Assembly (NCBI GenBank): GCA_023433925.1
Contig: JAEYTO010000033.1
Location: 1 to 30,470 of the forward strand
Source of the DNA: Pseudomonadota bacterium
Lineage (GTDB): Bacteria > Desulfobacterota > Desulfovibrionia > Desulfovibrionales > Desulfovibrionaceae
Length of the DNA stretch: 30,470 nucleotides
Reading direction: 5' to 3'
A program made the translations under genes and the position numbers. Positions within the stretch are counted from its first letter, which is position 1. Each line of letters opens with the position of its first letter. This document shows, piece after piece, positions 22,521 through 30,061 of this stretch. Under the pieces are notes generated by a model. The model saw only the letters and a list, made by a program, of their open reading frames with translations. It ran no database searches and was not told the DNA's origin.

Positions 22521-23768
22521 ATGCGCTCCTTCCGTATCGTCGCGCCCGTACAGCGGATTCCCCAGGTCGAGGAACTCCTGCGCGCCGAGGGCTTCGATTT
22601 CGAGCCCGAGCCCTTCGCGCCTTCCATCTGCCGCCGGCTCACGGCCGAGCCCTTCGCCCTGGGCGAGTCCCTGGCCGCCTTCTTCGGCTACGTGTACATC
22701 CAGGACCGTTCGTCCATGCTCCCCCCGCTGCTGCTCGACCCGCCCGAGGGCGCGGCCGCGCTCGACATGTGCGCGAGCCCCGGCAGCAAGACGGGCCTGC
22801 TCGCGCAGCTCGTGGGGCCGGCCGGCTTCGTGCTCGGCAACGAGCCCAGCCGCGACCGGCTGGAAACCTTGCGCCAGAACCTGCGGCGCATGAACCTCAT
22901 GCAGGCCGCGACCTGCTCCTACGGCGGCGAGCGGCTGCCCCTGGCCCCGGCGTCCTGGAAGCGCATACTCCTGGACCCGCCGTGCAGCGGCTGGGGCACC
23001 GCGGACAAGAACCCGCGGGTCATGGCCGTGTGGAGCCCGGACAAGGTCGAGCCGCTCGTGCGCCTGCAACGGACCCTGCTGCGCACGGCCGCCGAGCTGC
23101 TCGCGCCCGGCGGCCGCCTGCTCTACTCCACCTGCACCACCAACGTGCGCGAGAACGAGGAGCAGGCCGCCTGGGCCGTGGAGGAGCTGGGCCTCGTGGC
23201 CCGGCCCCTGGACCCGCCGGCCGGCTTCACCTTCGAGCCCGCGCTGCTGGGCCTGGCCGGCGTGCTGCGCGTGGACCAGGCGGCATCCGGGGCGCAAGGC
23301 TTCTTCCTGGCCTGCCTGGAGAGGCCGCCGAGCCCCGACGAGAGCGAGGTCGATTCGGACGCGGGCCGTTCGAGCCTGCCCGGCCGCGAGCTGGACACGG
23401 CGGAGCTGGGCCTGGACGAGGTCTTCGACTGGTCGCTCCTGCCGCCGGGCAGGGTCTACGATTTCAACGGCAAGGCCCTGTTCCTGCCCGAGCAGGCCAT
23501 GGCCCTGCCGTCCGGCCTGCGCTGGCAGGGCTTCCTCCTGGGCAAGCTGGCGGGCACGGCCCTGCGGCCCCAGGCCAAGCTGCGCGCCGTGCTCCGCGAG
23601 GACGGTGAAGCCGTGCGGCTGGAGGACCCGGCCGAGGTGCGCTCGCTCCTCTCGGGACGAGGCCTGAACGGCGCGGGCCATGGCGCCTACTCCGGCCTGT
23701 GGTGGAAGGGGCTGCCCCTGGGCGTGCTCGCGCGCAAGGGCCGCCGGTTGCTATGGGCGGGCGGGTAG
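22521..23768 (+). CDS. RsmB/RsmF (NOL1/NOP2/Sun) family RNA m5C methyltransferase
   Basis: A 415-residue protein. The SAM-binding motif I is D-M-C-A-S-P-G-S-K-T near residues 82-91. The two catalytic cysteines are present: Cys155 in LLDPPCSGWG and Cys205 in YSTCTTN, the pair used to form and release the covalent C5-cytosine adduct. The C-terminal 120 residues (from VYDFNGKALFLP through LRWQGFLLGKLAG) form the PUA-like RNA-binding domain seen in RsmF. The target is therefore probably a 16S rRNA cytosine, but tRNA cannot be excluded. No clear ribosome site precedes the ATG at 22521. Probably its own transcription unit. Confidence 0.9.
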   Translation: MRSFRIVAPVQRIPQVEELLRAEGFDFEPEPFAPSICRRLTAEPFALGESLAAFFGYVYIQDRSSMLPPLLLDPPEGAAALDMCASPGSKTGLLAQLVGPAGFVLGNEPSRDRLETLRQNLRRMNLMQAATCSYGGERLPLAPASWKRILLDPPCSGWGTADKNPRVMAVWSPDKVEPLVRLQRTLLRTAAELLAPGGRLLYSTCTTNVRENEEQAAWAVEELGLVARPLDPPAGFTFEPALLGLAGVLRVDQAASGAQGFFLACLERPPSPDESEVDSDAGRSSLPGRELDTAELGLDEVFDWSLLPPGRVYDFNGKALFLPEQAMALPSGLRWQGFLLGKLAGTALRPQAKLRAVLREDGEAVRLEDPAEVRSLLSGRGLNGAGHGAYSGLWWKGLPLGVLARKGRRLLWAGG

Positions 23769-23774
23769 AAAGCA

Positions 23775-23791
23775 GCAATTTCCTGCAATAC
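23775..23791 (+). promoter_or_regulatory. AraC-type operator, copy 1 (upstream of the regulator gene)
   Basis: GCAATTTCCTGCAATAC, identical to 24792-24808. It contains GCAAT twice with a 10-bp period, the geometry expected for the two helix-turn-helix motifs of one AraC monomer. It lies 144 bases before the AraC-family start and just after the methyltransferase stop, suggesting autoregulation. Confidence 0.6.
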
Positions 23792-23832
23792 ACCGCCATC
23801 GGAATCGGCCATGGCATTGTGCACATGAGGGT

Positions 23833-23891
23833 CCAGGGAAATCATTTCCCTGGCGGGTGAGAGCCCGAGAGAGGGCGGCGCCCTCTCTCGG
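23833..23891. repeat. Two perfect hairpins upstream of the AraC gene
   Basis: CCAGGGAAA-tca-TTTCCCTGG (23833-23853, 9 bp) and, 11 bases on, CCGAGAGAGGGC-ggc-GCCCTCTCTCGG (23865-23891, 12 bp). Neither is followed by a T-tract. They sit between the operator and the start codon, in what would be the regulator mRNA leader or the methyltransferase 3' end. Confidence 0.6.
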
Positions 23892-23935
23892 TTGAAGATG
23901 TATATGGCCCCGATGGCGGGAGCACCTGAGCGCAC

Positions 23936-24760
23936 ATGAAGCCCAGTCATGATGTCCGCGTGTGGCGGGACGACGACATGCCGGGGCTGGAGGTCAGCTT
24001 CGTGCGCGCCAACAGCCACGCCTTTCCGCGCCACGCCCACGACTACTACTCCATCGGGCTCATGGAGCGCGGCGGGGCCTACTACCTGGACCGGCGCGAC
24101 GAGTGCTTCATCTCGCCCGGCGAGATCATGCTCATCAACCCCGGCCAGGTGCACACGGGCGTGCCGCCGCGCGGCGTGCGCAACGCCTACCGCATGCTCT
24201 ACGTGGATACCGGGTGGATGCGCCGGCTGGCCGGCGACCTGGGCCGCCAGGGCTACCCCGAGTTCACGCGCTGGATCGTGGGCCTGCCCCGCGTGCGGGA
24301 CATGCTCCTGCGCCTGACCAGCCTGGTGGCCGAGCACGGCGAGCTGCTGGCCAAGGAGTCGGCCATGGTCGCGGCCTTCTCCCTGCTCGTGGCCGGCCAC
24401 GCGACCATGCGCCCGAGGCCTTCCTGGCTGAGCGCCGGGCCGGGCTCCGAGCCCTCGGCCGTGCGGCGCGTCAAGGACTACCTGCACGCTAGGCTCGATG
24501 CCAGGGTCTCCCTGGAGGACCTGGCCGCCGAGGCCGGCCTGAGCCGCTATCACCTGCTGCGCGTGTTCAAGGCCGCCACGGGCCTGTCGCCCTACGCCTA
24601 CCAGTTGCAGCTGCGAGCCAATCACGCCCGGCGGCTGCTCCTGGCCGGAACGCCCATCGCCCAGGCCGGCATCGAGGCCGGCTTCGCGGACCAGAGCCAC
24701 TTCACGAACACCTTCCGCCACCTCTTCGGCATGACGCCGGGCCAGTACGTGGCGCGTTGA
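23936..24760 (+). CDS. AraC family transcriptional regulator with cupin sensor domain
   Basis: A 274-residue protein. Residues 1-155 are an AraC_binding cupin: PRHAHDYYSIGLMERG begins the barrel with a metal/ligand-type H-x-H, and FISPGEIMLINPGQVHTG follows. Residues about 170-274 hold the two helix-turn-helix motifs: SLEDLAAEAGLSRYHLLRVFK and, in the second, GIEAGFADQSHFTNTFR, ending with the family signature GMTPGQY. It is followed at 24859 by an EamA exporter preceded by the same 17-bp site found in front of this gene. It therefore very probably activates that exporter in response to a small molecule, perhaps an amino acid or metabolite that the exporter removes. The ribosome site is weak. 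Confidence 0.92.
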   Translation: MKPSHDVRVWRDDDMPGLEVSFVRANSHAFPRHAHDYYSIGLMERGGAYYLDRRDECFISPGEIMLINPGQVHTGVPPRGVRNAYRMLYVDTGWMRRLAGDLGRQGYPEFTRWIVGLPRVRDMLLRLTSLVAEHGELLAKESAMVAAFSLLVAGHATMRPRPSWLSAGPGSEPSAVRRVKDYLHARLDARVSLEDLAAEAGLSRYHLLRVFKAATGLSPYAYQLQLRANHARRLLLAGTPIAQAGIEAGFADQSHFTNTFRHLFGMTPGQYVAR

Positions 24761-24791
24761 GCGCCGGCGATGGCTCCGCCCTCCGGGCTGG

Positions 24792-24832
24792 GCAATTTCC
24801 TGCAATACGCTCGCGGCCCATGCGCCTATGCT
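24792..24832 (+). promoter_or_regulatory. AraC-type operator copy 2 and -10 box of the exporter gene
   Basis: GCAATTTCCTGCAATAC at 24792-24808, identical to 23775-23791. A -10-like TATGCT lies at 24827-24832, so the operator abuts the position of the missing -35 box, as at class II AraC-activated promoters. Transcription would start near 24839, 20 bases before the exporter ATG. Confidence 0.6.
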
Positions 24833-24858
24833 GCGCCCGACACGACAAGGAGATCGAC

Positions 24859-25800
24859 ATGAACAGCAGCTCAGACACGCTTCCCTCGCCCGCCTCGGCG
24901 CTCCGGGCCGCCGCCGGGCGGCCGTCCGTGCTCCCCGCCCTCGCCCTCCTGGCCGCCGTGGTCCTGTGGGGCATGTCCTATCCGGCCATGAAGGTCGTGG
25001 TGCAGGCCCTGGGGCCGTGGGCGGTCATGTGGACGCGCATGGCCGTGGCCATGGCCATCCTCGCGCCCCTGGCCCCCAGGCTCATGCCGCGCGAGTTCCG
25101 CCGGGGCGACCTCCTGCCGCTGCTGCTCATGGCCGTGTGCATGCCCTGCCTCTACTTCCTGTTCGAGGCCAATGCCCTGCGCTACACGTCCTCGGCCCAG
25201 GCCGGGGTCATCTCCTCCTCGGTGCCGCTCCTGGTGGCCGTGGGCGCGCGGCTGTTCCTGGCCGAGCCCCTGTCCAGGACCACGCTGGCCGGGCTGGTCC
25301 TGGCCATCGCCGGCGTGGCCTGGCTGACCCTGGCCGGCGCGCCGAGCGAGAACGCGGCCAACCCGCTTCTGGGCAACGCCCTGGAGATGGGGGCCATGCT
25401 CTGCGCGGCGGCATCCATGCTCCTGCTCAAGCGCCTCTCGGAGCGTTGGTCGCCCTGGACGCTCACGGCCGCGCAGACCGTGTGCGGCTTCCTCTTCTTC
25501 CTGCCCGGCGCGCCGGCCGTGCTCTCGGGCGCGCCACTGGCCCACGGCTGGCCCGTGCTGCTGACCCTGCTCTTCCTGGGCTCGTGCGTGACCCTGGGCG
25601 CCTTCGGCCTCTACAACTGGGGCATGAGCCGCCTGCCGGCCAGCAGCGCCTCGGCCTTCATCAACCTCGTGCCGGTCACGGCGGTCCTCATGGGCTGGCT
25701 CATCCTGGGCGAGACGCTCAACCCGGCCCAGCTGGCCGCCTCGGCCTGCGTGCTGGCCGGGGTCTGGCTGAGCCAGGGAGGCAGGCGTCGCCGGCCTTGA
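24859..25800 (+). CDS. EamA/DMT family exporter
   Basis: A 313-residue protein with ten membrane segments in two EamA (DMT superfamily) halves: one starting VVLWGMSYPAMKVVV, the other after NPLLGNALEMGAML. The family exports amino acids, nucleobases or other metabolites. AAGGAG lies seven bases before the ATG at 24859; a frame opening at 24757 would add non-conserved residues and is not used. The shared 17-bp operator and position directly after the AraC gene make it that regulator's probable target. The second EamA half shows the usual loop (LGETLNPAQLAASACVLAG). Substrate unknown. Confidence 0.92.
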   Translation: MNSSSDTLPSPASALRAAAGRPSVLPALALLAAVVLWGMSYPAMKVVVQALGPWAVMWTRMAVAMAILAPLAPRLMPREFRRGDLLPLLLMAVCMPCLYFLFEANALRYTSSAQAGVISSSVPLLVAVGARLFLAEPLSRTTLAGLVLAIAGVAWLTLAGAPSENAANPLLGNALEMGAMLCAAASMLLLKRLSERWSPWTLTAAQTVCGFLFFLPGAPAVLSGAPLAHGWPVLLTLLFLGSCVTLGAFGLYNWGMSRLPASSASAFINLVPVTAVLMGWLILGETLNPAQLAASACVLAGVWLSQGGRRRRP

Positions 25801-25841
25801 CTCGCCTCCCGCCTCCCGTGGCATGATTGGAGGGAAAAGCC

Positions 25842-25868
25842 ATGGGGGAAACCATAGGGGAAGATTGA
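25842..25868 (+). CDS. Putative 8-codon leader ORF coupled to rubredoxin
   Basis: ATG at 25842, coding MGETIGED, with GGAGG eight bases upstream. Its TGA overlaps the rubredoxin ATG by one base (TGATG at 25866-25870). The arrangement would let ribosomes reinitiate on the rubredoxin gene. It may be fortuitous, because rubredoxin has its own AGGGGAAG site inside this ORF. Confidence 0.3.
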   Translation: MGETIGED

Positions 25869-26134
25869 TGAGAAAATGGCAATGCCGCTGTGGATACGTC
25901 TATGATCCGGCCAAGGGCGATCCCAAGCAGGGCGTCAAGCCGGGAACGGCCTTCGAGGACCTGCCCGACGATTGGCGCTGCCCCACGTGCGGGGTGCGCA
26001 AGGAGGCCTTCTCGCCGGTGCGCTGGCCGGACCGCGAGGCTGCCTGCGAGCCGGCCCATGAACCGGCCGGCGAGACGCCGGCCATGCGCCCGGAGTCCAT
26101 GTCCGGCCATGGGAAGAGCCACGGCCGAGCCTGA
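25868..26134 (+). CDS. Rubredoxin with a C-x-C first knuckle and C-terminal extension
   Basis: An 88-residue protein. The first 50 residues are rubredoxin (QCRCGYVYDPAKGD, VKPGTAFEDLPDDWRCPTCG, aromatic core Tyr10/Tyr12/Trp36). Rubredoxins normally hold iron with two C-x2-C-G knuckles. Here the second is normal (C38, C41), but the first is C6-R-C8, one residue short; the codons TGC-CGC-TGT confirm this. A 38-residue tail rich in Pro, Glu and His follows and has no counterpart in standard rubredoxins. The likely role is one-electron transfer to the adjacent rhodanese/ferritin-like protein or an oxygen-detoxifying enzyme (inference). The start is set by AGGGGAAG and the overlap with the upstream mini-ORF. 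Confidence 0.9.
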   Translation: MRKWQCRCGYVYDPAKGDPKQGVKPGTAFEDLPDDWRCPTCGVRKEAFSPVRWPDREAACEPAHEPAGETPAMRPESMSGHGKSHGRA

Positions 26135-26203
26135 GCGTCGTTCGCGGGCGATGCTCGGGACCGCCGGCCACGCGCGAAACGCATCCCCGCACACGGAGGC
26201 CCC

Positions 26204-27055
26204 ATGAACGACGAGCCGCAGGTCCGGTCCATGAGCGCACGGGAGCTTCGCGAGCGCATCAACACGCGCTCCGAGTCCGAGCATGACCTGATCGACGTGC
26301 GCCAGCCTTCCGAGTACGAAGCCGGCCACATTCCGGGAGCGAAGCTCATCCCCCTGCGGGAGCTGCCCGCGCGCCTGGGCGAGCTCCATCTCGACCGGGA
26401 GCAGATCTTCTACTGCTCCGTGGGCGGCAGGTCCCTGGCCGCGGCGATCATGGCCGCCGAGAGCGGAGGATTTCCCAAGGGCGTGAGCAACCTGGAGGGC
26501 GGCATCAAGGCCTGGGACGGCAAGAGCCTCCCGGACCGGCCGCCCGTGCGGCTGTTCGGCGGCCGCGCGACGCGCGGGGAGGCGATCCTGACCGCCCTGG
26601 AGCTGGAGAAGGGCTCCTGGCGTTTCTACACGGATCTCCTCAAGGAGCCGCCCGGAGGGTTCGCCTGCGCCACGCTCCAGGACCTGGCCGAGGCCAAGAA
26701 GGGCAATGCCGCGCTGCTCCACGACCGTCTCAAGAAGATGTCCTCCGAGGAGCAGGCCGAGGGCATGGCGCCCTTCGAGACTGTTTTCGACAATCTCGCG
26801 GGCGGCATCCTGGCCAGCGGCGACGATCTGGCTCCGCTCCTGGATTGGGTCAAGAAGACCCGCGAGGACTGCGCGCAGCTCGTCGCCTTTGCCGTGGAGC
26901 TTGAATACAAGGCCTACGACCTCTACCGGAATCTGGCCTTCGACGCGCGGGGCGTCGAGGAGGAGCAGGCCTTCCTGGAGCTGTGCGACAGGGAGAAGAG
27001 GCTCATCGCGCGCCTGGCCGGCGAGATGGACGCGGCCATGGACCGGGCGGCGTAG
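26204..27055 (+). CDS. Rhodanese - ferritin-like (rubrerythrin-type) fusion protein
   Basis: A 283-residue two-domain protein. Residues 8-112 are a rhodanese: DVRQPSEYEAGHIPGA, then the active loop C71-S-V-G-G-R-S with the sulfur-accepting cysteine. Residues about 125-283 are a four-helix rubrerythrin-like domain with LELEKGSWRFY and VELEYKAYDLY as helices A and C. The usual E-x-x-H on helices B and D reads AEAKKGN and REKRLI, so both histidines and a helix-B glutamate seem to be missing and a di-iron site is doubtful. GGAGG precedes the ATG. It lies 69 bases after rubredoxin, suggesting a shared sulfur/oxidative-stress role, and converges with the ClC gene. Confidence 0.88.
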   Translation: MNDEPQVRSMSARELRERINTRSESEHDLIDVRQPSEYEAGHIPGAKLIPLRELPARLGELHLDREQIFYCSVGGRSLAAAIMAAESGGFPKGVSNLEGGIKAWDGKSLPDRPPVRLFGGRATRGEAILTALELEKGSWRFYTDLLKEPPGGFACATLQDLAEAKKGNAALLHDRLKKMSSEEQAEGMAPFETVFDNLAGGILASGDDLAPLLDWVKKTREDCAQLVAFAVELEYKAYDLYRNLAFDARGVEEEQAFLELCDREKRLIARLAGEMDAAMDRAA

Positions 27056-27067
27056 CGGAGAGCCGGG

Positions 27068-29104
27068 CTAGCCTTCCGCGCCGTCCTGGCCGGGCTTGTC
27101 GCCCTTGATGTCCCTGATGGTCTTGGAATAGGCCCGGAACACGTCCTCCCTGTTGACCAGGCCGAGCACCTCGGCGGGGTCCACGGGGTCGATGACCGGG
27201 ATCTGGCCGTAGTCCGTGTCCACGAACTTGAGCAGGGCCGTGTACAGGTCATCCTGGGGCGAGAGGGACGCGGGCTTGCGGGCCAGCTCTCCGACCACCA
27301 CGAGCTCGAACAGGGCGCGCTCGAAGAGCAGCTTGCGCACGTCCTGCACGGCCAGGATGCCGCTGATATGCCCGTCCTTGCCGCGCACCGGAAAATAGGT
27401 CTCGTTCGTGTTGGCGATGATGTCCGTGAGCGCCTTGAGCGTGACCGCCTCCTCCAGCACCGTGACCCGGCCGGGCCGGTAGTGGTCCCGCACGCGCAGC
27501 CCCTCCAGCACGTTGATGGTCAGATCCTCCAGGTGCGCGGGCGACTCGAACTTGTTGTCCACCTGGTATTCGTACAGGCTCACCTTGCGCGAGAGCACGA
27601 GGCACAGGGCCGAGGCGAGCATGAGCGGCGCCAGCAGGCCGTAGCCTCGGGTCAGCTCCGTGACCATGATGAGCGGGCCGATGGGCGCGTGGGCGATGCC
27701 GGCGAAGAAGGCGGCCATGCCCACGAGCACGTAGCCGCCGGGCTGGGTGACGATGTCCGGGAACCACTTGTGGCTGAGCTGGCCCACGAGGCCGCCGCTC
27801 ATGCCGCCCACGAACAGGGCCGGCGCGAACATGCCGCCGCTCATGCCCGAGCCGATGGTCAGCGAGGTGGCCAGGGTCTTGCCCAGGACGATGGCCAGCA
27901 TGAGCAGGGCCGGAAGCTGGCCGAGCACGGCCATCTCCAGCCAGCCGTAGCCGTCCGAGAGCACCTGCGGGAAGGCGATGCCCAAAAGGCCCATGGCCAG
28001 CCCGCCCAGGCCCGCGGTCCACATGATGCCCACCTTGTCGCGGATGCGCGCGAAGACCGAGTACTTCATGAAGTAGAAGCTGCGCACGTACAGCCAGCCC
28101 GCGGCCGAGCAGGTCACGGCGAGCAGGGCGTAGAAGGGCAGCTCGCGGGCGTCCTGGAAGCGGAACGCGGGCAGCCCGAGGATGGGCTCGGCGCCGTAGA
28201 AGAGCGTGAACAGGCTGTAGGCCACCACGGAGGACAGCACGGCGGGCAGGATGGCCTCGGCCTCGAAGTCCTCCTTGTAGATGACCTCCACGGCCGTGAG
28301 CGCGCCGCCGAGCGGGGCGCGGAAGATGGCCCCCAGGCCGCCGGCCGCGCCAGCCAGCAGCAGGATGCGCCGCTCCTTGACCGTGAGCCCCAGGCGGTTG
28401 GCCAGCCAGCAGCCGATGCCCGCGCCGGCCTGGGAGATGGGACCCTCGCGGCCCGCGCTGCCGCCCGTGGAGATGGTCAGGATGGCGGTCAGGGTCTTGA
28501 TGAGCGGAACCCTGGGCCGGATGTTGCCCTCCTGGCGGTGGAAGGCCTTGATCATGGAGTCCGTGCCGTCGGTGCCGCTCTCGGTGGTGTCCGGGATGTA
28601 GCGCTGCACGAGCCAGCCCGTGAACAGGCCCACGGCCGTGGTCAGGGCCGGCGTGACCCAGGGTCTGAGCGCGGCCACTCTCCAGGGGTCGGCGTCGAGG
28701 CGGCCGATCTCTCCCGCCGTGTGGGCCGCGCCATGCCCCAGTCCATGAAAGAGCGCCTCGCCCGAGGGCGCGGGCAGGGCGAAGCCGGCGAGCAGGTGCA
28801 GGAACAGGTATTTGCCGCCCTCTACCGCCAGGTAAAAGAGCACGGCCGCCAGGCCCGAGAGCACGCCCACGCCGATGCCGATGAGCAGCCAGCGCACGTG
28901 GCTGATCTGGCGGTAGGAGCGCAGGAGTTCGCGGCCGAAGCGGAAGTAGCGCAGGAGCGGCGCGAGCGGCGATCCGGCCGGCCGGCCCGAGCCCCTGGAT
29001 TCGCCGGATTCACCCGGCTTGCCCGAAGGCGGATTCATGGACCTGGAGCCCGCCCCGTCGGGCGCGTTGTCTTCTTCCCTGCCCACTCTACCTACTTCGG
29101 CCAT
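27068..29104 (-). CDS. ClC-family chloride channel/transporter with two CBS domains
   Basis: A 678-residue protein. After a disordered, Gly/Ser/Pro-rich N-terminus (1-45) come the ClC helices. The anion-filter motif GREGP (with the gating glutamate) is intact, as is GGMFAPAL in the GxFxP position. The first filter motif, usually GSGIP, reads GTDGTDS. The final 140 residues contain two CBS domains (about 545-600 and 610-660) that commonly bind adenine nucleotides. Function: Cl- (or other anion) movement with nucleotide control. GAGGA lies six bases before the ATG, inside the end of ribF; the genes are 9 bp apart and surely co-transcribed. It ends 12 bp from the convergent rhodanese gene. Confidence 0.93.
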   Translation of the reverse strand: MAEVGRVGREEDNAPDGAGSRSMNPPSGKPGESGESRGSGRPAGSPLAPLLRYFRFGRELLRSYRQISHVRWLLIGIGVGVLSGLAAVLFYLAVEGGKYLFLHLLAGFALPAPSGEALFHGLGHGAAHTAGEIGRLDADPWRVAALRPWVTPALTTAVGLFTGWLVQRYIPDTTESGTDGTDSMIKAFHRQEGNIRPRVPLIKTLTAILTISTGGSAGREGPISQAGAGIGCWLANRLGLTVKERRILLLAGAAGGLGAIFRAPLGGALTAVEVIYKEDFEAEAILPAVLSSVVAYSLFTLFYGAEPILGLPAFRFQDARELPFYALLAVTCSAAGWLYVRSFYFMKYSVFARIRDKVGIMWTAGLGGLAMGLLGIAFPQVLSDGYGWLEMAVLGQLPALLMLAIVLGKTLATSLTIGSGMSGGMFAPALFVGGMSGGLVGQLSHKWFPDIVTQPGGYVLVGMAAFFAGIAHAPIGPLIMVTELTRGYGLLAPLMLASALCLVLSRKVSLYEYQVDNKFESPAHLEDLTINVLEGLRVRDHYRPGRVTVLEEAVTLKALTDIIANTNETYFPVRGKDGHISGILAVQDVRKLLFERALFELVVVGELARKPASLSPQDDLYTALLKFVDTDYGQIPVIDPVDPAEVLGLVNREDVFRAYSKTIRDIKGDKPGQDGAEG

Positions 29105-29113
29105 GGCGCGTCC

Positions 29114-30061
29114 TCAGGGCCTGGCCTGGGCCGATTCGAGGATCTGGCGGCCGATGCGCACGTCCTCGCGGATGCGCGCCACCAGCTCTTGCGGCCCGCT
29201 GAACTTGCGCTCGTCGCGGATGCGCTGCACGAAATGAATGCGGATGTCGCGGCCGTAGAGGTCGGCCTTGTAGTCGAGAATGTGCGCTTCCACGGACAGG
29301 GCGTTCCCGCCGAAGGTCGGGTTGTGGCCGATGTTGGCCACGCCCTTGCGCGGCTCGCCCCTGCTCTCGGTCTCCACCCACACGGCGTAGACGCCCGGCT
29401 TGGGCAGCAGCTCGTCGTAGGGCTCCAGGTTGGCCGTGGGGAAGCCCAGCAGGTCGCCGCCGCGCTTGCGGCCGTGAATGACCTTGCCCTTGATCTGGTG
29501 GAAACGGCCCAGAAGCTCGCGGGCCTCCCAGACCCGGCCGGCCTCCACGAGATCGCGCACGCGCGTGGAGCTGACGATGGCCTCGCCCACGATGACCGAG
29601 TCGATCTGCTCCACCATGAAGCCCTGCTCCTGGCCCAGACGGGAGAGCAGCACGTAGTCGCCCCGGCGGCCTCTGCCAAAGGCGTAGTCGTAGCCGATGA
29701 ACAGCTCCCGCACGCGCAGGCCCTGCACGAGGTAGCGGCTCACGAACTCCTCGGGCTCAAGAGCGGCCAGCTCGCGGTTGAAGGGCAGCACCAGGGTCAC
29801 CTGCGGCCCGAGCGCCGCGATGAGCTCCAGCTTGTGGGGCAGAAGCGTGATGAAGGGCGGGCTCTTCCCGCCCGAGAAGAAGCGCTGCGGGTGCGGCTCG
29901 AAAGTGATGACTACGCTCGTCAGGCCGCGCTCCAGGGCCCGCTGCGTGGTCATGCTGATGAGCCTCTGATGCCCCTTGTGCACGCCGTCGAAGTTGCCGA
30001 TGGTCGCGCAGGAGCCCTCCAGGGCCAGTGATATTTCGTCGATTGAGTGGGCTACGATCAT
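29114..30061 (-). CDS. ribF: Bifunctional riboflavin kinase / FAD synthetase
   Basis: A 315-residue enzyme of standard length. The N-terminal FMN adenylyltransferase domain has GNFDGVHKGH at 22-31 and SSTRVR at 164-169. The C-terminal riboflavin kinase domain has KGKVIHG and GFPTAN (206-211), then the VWVETESRG and PTFGG segments. It makes FMN and FAD from riboflavin and ATP. It is the first gene of a two-gene operon with the ClC channel (9-bp gap). No FMN riboswitch was recognised upstream. The ribosome site is weak (GAG only). Complete. Confidence 0.95.
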   Translation of the reverse strand: MIVAHSIDEISLALEGSCATIGNFDGVHKGHQRLISMTTQRALERGLTSVVITFEPHPQRFFSGGKSPPFITLLPHKLELIAALGPQVTLVLPFNRELAALEPEEFVSRYLVQGLRVRELFIGYDYAFGRGRRGDYVLLSRLGQEQGFMVEQIDSVIVGEAIVSSTRVRDLVEAGRVWEARELLGRFHQIKGKVIHGRKRGGDLLGFPTANLEPYDELLPKPGVYAVWVETESRGEPRKGVANIGHNPTFGGNALSVEAHILDYKADLYGRDIRIHFVQRIRDERKFSGPQELVARIREDVRIGRQILESAQARP

